A DNA stretch of 64,000 nucleotides from assembly GCF_028502605.1 (NCBI RefSeq), contig NC_079234.1, positions 5,766,001 to 5,830,000 on the forward strand. The letters are read 5' to 3'. The notes under the pieces were generated by a model. It saw only the letters and a list, made by a program, of their open reading frames with translations. It ran no database searches and was not told where the DNA came from. This document shows positions 56,760 to 64,000 of the stretch, in pieces; the first letter of the stretch is position 1; every line of letters starts with the position of its first letter. The position numbers were made by a program, and so were the translations under genes. The DNA comes from Trichoderma breve (lineage: Eukaryota > Ascomycota > Sordariomycetes > Hypocreales > Hypocreaceae).

Positions 56760-59054
56760 ATGGATAGCGACACGAGTCAATCGCGGCATCTTCAGCTTCA
56801 ATATTCAACTCCTGCCACAGAATGGTCAGAAGCCCTGCCTATTGGCAACGGCCGTCTGGGTGCTGTTGTATATGGGCGGACCGAAGTAGAGCTGATGCAG
56901 CTCAACGAAAACTCGGTGTGGTATGGAGGCCCTCAAGAGAGAACACCGCCGGACGCTTATCGTATGCTGCCCAAACTTCGACAACTGGTTCGAGATGAGA
57001 AGCATTCGGAGGCTGAGGCTTTAGTCAAGGAATGTTTCTTTGCAACTCCCGCAAGCATGCGTCACTACGAGCCGATGGGCACCGCGACACTGGAATTCAA
57101 CCACAAGAATATCACCAATTACCGGCGTTGCCTCGATTTGGCTACTTCACAGGTTTCTGTTCAGTATACAGTCAATGACATTTCTTATCAGCGAGACGTT
57201 ATCGCCTCATACCCTGATAATGCATTGCTTTTACGATTCACTGCTTCAAAAAGTACTCGTTTCATCGTGCGCCTGGACAGGCTGAGCGATAACGACACCG
57301 ATACGAACGTCTATGCCGACACTATCACAGCTTCTGGTTCCCACATTGTGGTTCACGCAACTCCGGGAGGATTGAATAGCAATCGATTGTGTTCTGTTCT
57401 TGGCGTCGTCTGCGACGATGGTGGCACCATTGAGGCCGTCGGAAATTGCCTTGTCATTAACTCTGCCTCCTGCAGAGTCGGCATCGCTGCACAGACAACA
57501 TTCCGTCATGCCGAACCCGAAGTCATCGCCCGGAGTCAGATCGATCAGGCCCTGGCACGGCCGTGGGATGAACTAGTGGAGAGGCATAGGACAGATTATT
57601 CTAAGCTTTTCGGCCGGATGAGCCTAAGAATGTGGCCAGACGCTTGTGACTTGCCAACGGACCAGCGCCTTCGAAGCTGCAGGGATCCTGGCCTTGTCGC
57701 CTTATATCACAACTATGGCCGATACCTCCTCATTTCATGTAGTCGGAATGGCTACAAAGGATTACCAGCAACGCTTCAAGGCATCTGGAACCCGAGCTTT
57801 CAACCACCTTGGGGATCAAAATATACGATCAACATCAACACGCAGATGAACTACTGGCCTGCTGGCCCGTGTAGTCTCATCGATGATTGTTCGATTCCAC
57901 TGCTGGATCTTTTGGAACGAATGTCAGTTCGGGGTCGCCAAACGGCCAAGGTCATGTATGGCTGCCGAGGTTGGTGTGCACATCACAACACCGACATTTG
58001 GGCCGATACGAACCCTCAAGATCGCTGTATGACAGCCACTATCTGGCCTCTTGGAGGTCTCTGGTTATCAACCACGCTAATGGATACTCTCAAGTATCAA
58101 TATAGCAAGGAACTACATAATCGCTTGTTCCACGTCCACGAGGGTGCTGTGCAGTTTGTTCTCGACTTTATGATACCTTCCAAATGCGGTTCGTACCTAG
58201 TTACAAACCCCTCACTCTCTCCAGAGAATGCTTTTGTCTCGAAGTCGGGAATCAATGGCATATTCTGCGAAGGATCTACCATAGATATGACTCTTATCAA
58301 GATGGCTTTAACACAGTATATCTGGAGTTCAGAGCGGCTGTCAAACGTCAGCCACTCTCTCAAGGGGCCTGTTGAGGCAGCGTTGGCTAGGATTCAACCT
58401 CTTAAACTGAATCAAGAGGGATTAATTCAGGAGTGGGGCCTTAATGACTACGAAGAAGTTGAACCTGGGCATCGGCATGTATCACATCTCTTTGGCTTAT
58501 ATCCCGGAGATCTGATACACCCTACGCAAAGTCCAGACTTTGCTACCGCGGCCCGAAAGGTGTTGGAACGGCGCCTCGCTAACGGCGGTGGCCACACGGG
58601 CTGGAGTCGAGCGTGGCTTTTAAACTTCTATGCACGATTGCTTGATGCAGAGGCGTGTGGAGAGAACATGGATCTTCTCTTGCACAATTCTACACTACCC
58701 AACTTACTAGATACTCATCCTCCTTTTCAGATTGATGGGAATTTTGGAGCATGTGCTGGAATCTTGGAATGTTTGGTGCAGTCGACTGAACGTAGGATGG
58801 ATGAGGAGAATGTGGTCGAGATATCTTTACTTCCAGCATGCCCCGCCAAATGGGATAGGGGCAACCTCCAGAGGGTGAGAGCAAAGCAAGGATGGCTTGT
58901 GTCTTTCCAATGGAGCAAGAATAAGATCGTCGGCTCTGTGGTACTTAGCTGCACTATGGCGGGAGCTGATGGGGCTCATGTTTTGTGTCCAGGTGGACTG
59001 AGGCGGGTATTTAACGGCGATATGGTCAGAGACTACACCTTTGAAGTAGAATAA
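56760..59054 (+). CDS. Glycoside hydrolase family 95 alpha-L-fucosidase/galactosidase, intracellular
   Basis: Single exon, 764 aa, full length. The N-terminal domain begins with WSEALPIGNGRLGAVVYGRT and LMQLNENSVWYGGPQERTPP, both typical of GH95. The catalytic (alpha/alpha)6 barrel contains INTQMNYWPAGPCSL (conserved Asn pair), AHHNTDIWADTNPQD, a general-acid region IQEWGLNDYEEVEPGHRHVS, HLFGLYPG, and THPPFQIDGNFGACAGI, with the catalytic Asp in IDGNFG. Members invert alpha-1,2-fucose or alpha-galactose links on xyloglucan, rhamnogalacturonan or similar glycans. There is no signal peptide, so it probably acts on imported oligosaccharides. Confidence 0.93.
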   Translation: MDSDTSQSRHLQLQYSTPATEWSEALPIGNGRLGAVVYGRTEVELMQLNENSVWYGGPQERTPPDAYRMLPKLRQLVRDEKHSEAEALVKECFFATPASMRHYEPMGTATLEFNHKNITNYRRCLDLATSQVSVQYTVNDISYQRDVIASYPDNALLLRFTASKSTRFIVRLDRLSDNDTDTNVYADTITASGSHIVVHATPGGLNSNRLCSVLGVVCDDGGTIEAVGNCLVINSASCRVGIAAQTTFRHAEPEVIARSQIDQALARPWDELVERHRTDYSKLFGRMSLRMWPDACDLPTDQRLRSCRDPGLVALYHNYGRYLLISCSRNGYKGLPATLQGIWNPSFQPPWGSKYTININTQMNYWPAGPCSLIDDCSIPLLDLLERMSVRGRQTAKVMYGCRGWCAHHNTDIWADTNPQDRCMTATIWPLGGLWLSTTLMDTLKYQYSKELHNRLFHVHEGAVQFVLDFMIPSKCGSYLVTNPSLSPENAFVSKSGINGIFCEGSTIDMTLIKMALTQYIWSSERLSNVSHSLKGPVEAALARIQPLKLNQEGLIQEWGLNDYEEVEPGHRHVSHLFGLYPGDLIHPTQSPDFATAARKVLERRLANGGGHTGWSRAWLLNFYARLLDAEACGENMDLLLHNSTLPNLLDTHPPFQIDGNFGACAGILECLVQSTERRMDEENVVEISLLPACPAKWDRGNLQRVRAKQGWLVSFQWSKNKIVGSVVLSCTMAGADGAHVLCPGGLRRVFNGDMVRDYTFEVE

Positions 59055-59432
59055 GCAGATCAAATACGAAAGATGACAACCACAATTTATGCTACTTTAC
59101 TTTACTGAGGTCTAAGGTGCTTTCGGGTCTCATTGCTGGACGCCAGTGGTTGTGACATGACGAGTCCTGCGCGTGCACATATGCTTCATGAAAGCTTAGG
59201 ATTAGTCTGTTTGTTAGATGCCTTGCACTTACTCAAATATCTGGTTTTTATATGCTTTTTTGTTGAGATCATACACCCGAAACTCAATTTTGACGGCGGC
59301 TACATGTAGTTGTGTGGCAGGAATGTTGGTGTTTATTTTGACGATCTATGTTGCATAGCCCTCCATCCACGATCCTACCATTTGAACATCCCAACTGACA
59401 TATGGTATACTACCAATTCCAAATCTAATACC
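59055..59432. other. Convergent 3' region
   Basis: Between GH95 and the GH28-like gene, which converge. Probably two 3' UTRs. Nothing else seen. Confidence 0.4.
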
Positions 59433-60905
59433 TCAACCTTGAGAAGGTTTCAACGTCATATTATGGACATGTTCGTTTGCATACAGGGGTATGAAGTCCG
59501 TGGATAAATACCAGCCGGGTTTTTTCATTGTGTCATAAATAGCCTTCCCGTTGACTACTAAATTCTCAAACGTAACGTTAGAGATGGTGCGGTCCGCATC
59601 GTAGCCCGTGAAGATGGAGGTATCGGCATTTGTGCCATTGTACTGGAGGTTTCGTATGAGGACATTGCGGATTCCTCGTCCGGGTGAAGTATTGTACTTG
59701 TCGTTGTACATCACACGAAAGTTTAGGAGCTGGCCCACGCGAATATTCTCAACTCTTACATCCTCAATGAGAACGTTTTCAACAAGGTTACTATCGCCCG
59801 GGTTCAATGCGATTGTCCCCTGGTATAGCATTTGCTTCTCATTTTGGTCGAGAATGTCAATGTTGCGAATAGTCAAGCCGTCGATAGTCTCAGGATCTTC
59901 TGTATTGCCATGAGTCCCCACGTTGATGGGATGCGCCACATCAGCCCAGAGGATCGAATTCTGAATCGTGATGTTCTTGCTATCACCGTACCATTCATCC
60001 CTGTGATTGTAAACGGCGATACAATCGTCGGAGTTTCGTAGGAAGACAGAGTCGATGAGGATATTCTGACTACAAAACAAGTCGAGACCATCTCCATATT
60101 GAACAGCGCTGAAGCCGCGCCAGTGGTTAAATGTTACGTCGTTGGACATATAAGCTCTTGGAAAGAAATTAATGCCAATGAGTCCTTCGATGACAACATT
60201 GTTGGATCGCACCACAGATATCGCGTTTCCTTTTACGCTGTACAGGACCCCACGTCCGCGCAAAGCGACGTTACTGGAGTTGGTCACCGTGATGTCGGGA
60301 GCCGCGACCACAGCTCCTCCAGCAAGGTACAAAGTCGTATTGGATGGGATATTAAGACTCGAATCAAGTTTGTAATAACCAGGACCATAGTATATGACAT
60401 CCGGGTCGTCGGCTGACGGAGCATCCGGATCTGGCGAATTGGTGAAGATGTGCAGGCAGTCGAAGATGTTGCCATTCACTTGCAAGATTACATCGCGGGG
60501 TTCAGTGAGCATAAAGGTAACGGTAGAACCTGACTTTGTTGGGCTAATGTCAAGAGATTGTGGTCTGATAATGGCGTCAGAAACCCCGTCGTTCAAGTAT
60601 TTGGCCCGAATCTCGACGGTTCCATTGAAGTCGAAATATACCATGGAAGAAGTATGCCGAATTGAGCTACCAGTGGTGAAATTGACCTCGTTATGTGTGG
60701 GAGCGTAAGAGTCAATCTTCTTCCATGTACCTCCGGGCGAGCGTACTTCGACATCGAAAGAAGTCGCAACAGATACATTCGCCGGTATGGGGTAGGTCTG
60801 GAGAGTAGTATCGCATCCTGGAGTCCCTAGTGCCATGCCCATGGCAATACTGTCACGGGCTAGAATAAGCAAGAAGGGTATTAGGACTGAGTTGATGAAA
60901 CCCAT
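59433..60905 (-). CDS. Secreted parallel beta-helix glycoside hydrolase (GH28-like)
   Basis: Single exon, 490 aa from the ATG at 60905, chosen because it starts a good signal peptide (MGFINSVLIPFLLILARDSI); an upstream ATG at 60974 would bury it. An N-terminal Ig-like beta domain of about 130 residues precedes the right-handed beta-helix. The helix repeats are clear (NVVIEGLIGIN, NILIDSVFLRN, NITIQNSILWAD, GLTIRNIDILD, NVLIEDVRVEN). Catalytic-type blocks are QYGDGLDLF (where GH28 has NTDG), NSDDCIAVY (the conserved DD pair) and HPINVGTHGN. This suits a pectin-backbone or related exo-hydrolase, but the exact family (GH28 or a sister) should be treated as open. Confidence 0.75.
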   Translation of the reverse strand: MGFINSVLIPFLLILARDSIAMGMALGTPGCDTTLQTYPIPANVSVATSFDVEVRSPGGTWKKIDSYAPTHNEVNFTTGSSIRHTSSMVYFDFNGTVEIRAKYLNDGVSDAIIRPQSLDISPTKSGSTVTFMLTEPRDVILQVNGNIFDCLHIFTNSPDPDAPSADDPDVIYYGPGYYKLDSSLNIPSNTTLYLAGGAVVAAPDITVTNSSNVALRGRGVLYSVKGNAISVVRSNNVVIEGLIGINFFPRAYMSNDVTFNHWRGFSAVQYGDGLDLFCSQNILIDSVFLRNSDDCIAVYNHRDEWYGDSKNITIQNSILWADVAHPINVGTHGNTEDPETIDGLTIRNIDILDQNEKQMLYQGTIALNPGDSNLVENVLIEDVRVENIRVGQLLNFRVMYNDKYNTSPGRGIRNVLIRNLQYNGTNADTSIFTGYDADRTISNVTFENLVVNGKAIYDTMKKPGWYLSTDFIPLYANEHVHNMTLKPSQG

Positions 60906-61295
60906 GGTGACAAATTCAATGAGGGTAGAAAAGCAGGAATAGCAGAAAGTTCTTCTGATAATACTGGTTGTCACTGGTTCTGTACCAGACCAAGGTTGAA
61001 CTTGTCAATTGAGAGAAGCATGACGCGCCGTTGGACTTTATAGTGGAATGCTTTCAATTCACTCTGCTTAAATCTCATAAAGGGATTTCTAATTTGGAGT
61101 CATGAAGTGAGAACTAGATGGATGCCTTCCCCAGACGTTGCCCTCCCCCCTCTGCTCACCTTCAGTCTAGCGATGAGGGAAACAATACCGCGGGCTCATT
61201 GCTCCCCCGACCTAATTCTACATTTTACTTACTTTCGGTGTAAGGGCCGGGCTTTCCTCCGGCTGTCATAGCTAGTTGAGCGCATGCGCTTGTGG

Positions 61296-61420
61296 TCGGA
61301 TATTAGGGTATTTGGGCATTTTCCTTGTCGTGGGGGGTTTTTTTTTTACCTCCGGGGAAAAGACATACAGCCAACATCTAGTTGTCCATCAGGTTGAAGC
61401 TGCGCCATGTAGTGTAGCAT
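61296..61420 (+). repeat. Promoter duplication, copy 1
   Basis: It starts TCGGATATTAGGGTATTT, continues with ACCTCCGGGGAAAAGACATA, and ends near CAGGTTGAAGCTGCGCCATG. It aligns collinearly with 61471-61600 at roughly 70-75 per cent identity by eye. Confidence 0.75.
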
Positions 61421-61470
61421 AATATTTTATACAATCTTCGTTTTTCTCAATTAGAGACTAGCAAGCAGCG

Positions 61471-61600
61471 TCGGGTATTAGGGTATTTATTTCGGTATTG
61501 TCGTCACTGCAGGGTATTATTTTGCCTCCGGGAAATGGACATATGGCCAGGCTCAAGTTATCTATCTGGTTGAAGCTATGTCATGTGATGTTGAGTGTAT
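61471..61600 (+). repeat. Promoter duplication, copy 2
   Basis: It starts TCGGGTATTAGGGTATTT, continues with GCCTCCGGGAAATGGACATA, and ends near CTGGTTGAAGCTATGTCATG. It is offset from copy 1 by about 175 bp and nearer the GH2 start. Confidence 0.75.
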
Positions 61601-61775
61601 CTATCTACATGAGGCTCGCGTTCTATGATGAGAGAGTAGCTACTAGACAGCGCCTAGTGGGCTGCCGTTGCCAATGATTCATCGCGTCTTACGCTCCCCG
61701 CAATATCTCGCAATCATTATAAATTCTATCATTCTCTCCGTGCTGAAGAAGTTCTCGCTGGCAAGATCAACATAG

Positions 61776-64000
<2,225 letters not shown>

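Overview
The window is nuclear DNA of a filamentous ascomycete. The evidence is short introns (60-140 nt, GTAAGT-type donors, CTAAC-like branch points), nuclear genes for mitochondrial proteins, Zn2Cys6 regulators, a HET-domain gene, several P450s and many secreted carbohydrate enzymes. Gene content fits a Sordariomycete, probably Hypocreales and perhaps Trichoderma; that last step is a judgement from gene content, not a database match. Exon-intron structures were worked out by eye from splice sites and checked for phase; they are predictions.

Layout. (1) 0.5-7.1 kb is conserved core: an inner-nuclear-membrane Src1/Heh protein, the ubiquinone hydroxylase COQ6, and the complex I 49 kDa subunit. 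(2) 7.7-11.4 kb holds a GNAT acetyltransferase, an unrecognised gene with a possible frameshift, and a SnoaL-like protein. (3) 11.9-25.7 kb is an accessory region that looks like a partly decayed terpenoid cluster. It has an extra GAPDH, a remnant of a terpene synthase 3' end, two intact P450s, a dead P450, a small ABM-like protein, and a membrane-protein gene broken by one in-frame stop. (4) 25.9-28.3 kb is gene-poor: a (GAAA)n tract of about 253 bp, a dead drug/polyamine-type MFS transporter, and a 30-nt poly(A) run. (5) 28.4-37.1 kb holds a Tautomerase_3-type enzyme, PAD1 and FDC1 (prenyl-FMN synthesis and phenylacrylic acid decarboxylation), a divergently transcribed Zn2Cys6 regulator, and a sulfotransferase-like gene. 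(6) 38.1-44.4 kb holds a GFA-type zinc protein, a monocarboxylate-type MFS, a GNAT and a second Zn2Cys6 regulator. (7) 45.8-51 kb holds a secreted subtilase and a HET protein. (8) 51.4-64 kb is a carbohydrate-use cluster: a secreted alginate-lyase-fold protein, a sugar MFS, GH95, a secreted GH28-like beta-helix enzyme, and a GH2 beta-galactosidase cut by the window end.

How the parts may work together. In region 3, GAPDH beside terpenoid-type genes suggests self-resistance to a GAPDH-inhibiting sesquiterpene of the koningic/heptelidic acid kind, retained after the synthase was lost. In region 5, PAD1 makes the prenyl-FMN cofactor for FDC1, and the divergent regulator is a natural candidate controller. 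In region 8, secreted enzymes would cut a galactose/fucose/uronate-containing polysaccharide, the transporter would import fragments, and the GH95 and GH2 enzymes (no signal peptide seen) would finish them inside the cell. No tRNA, rRNA or CRISPR array was recognised.
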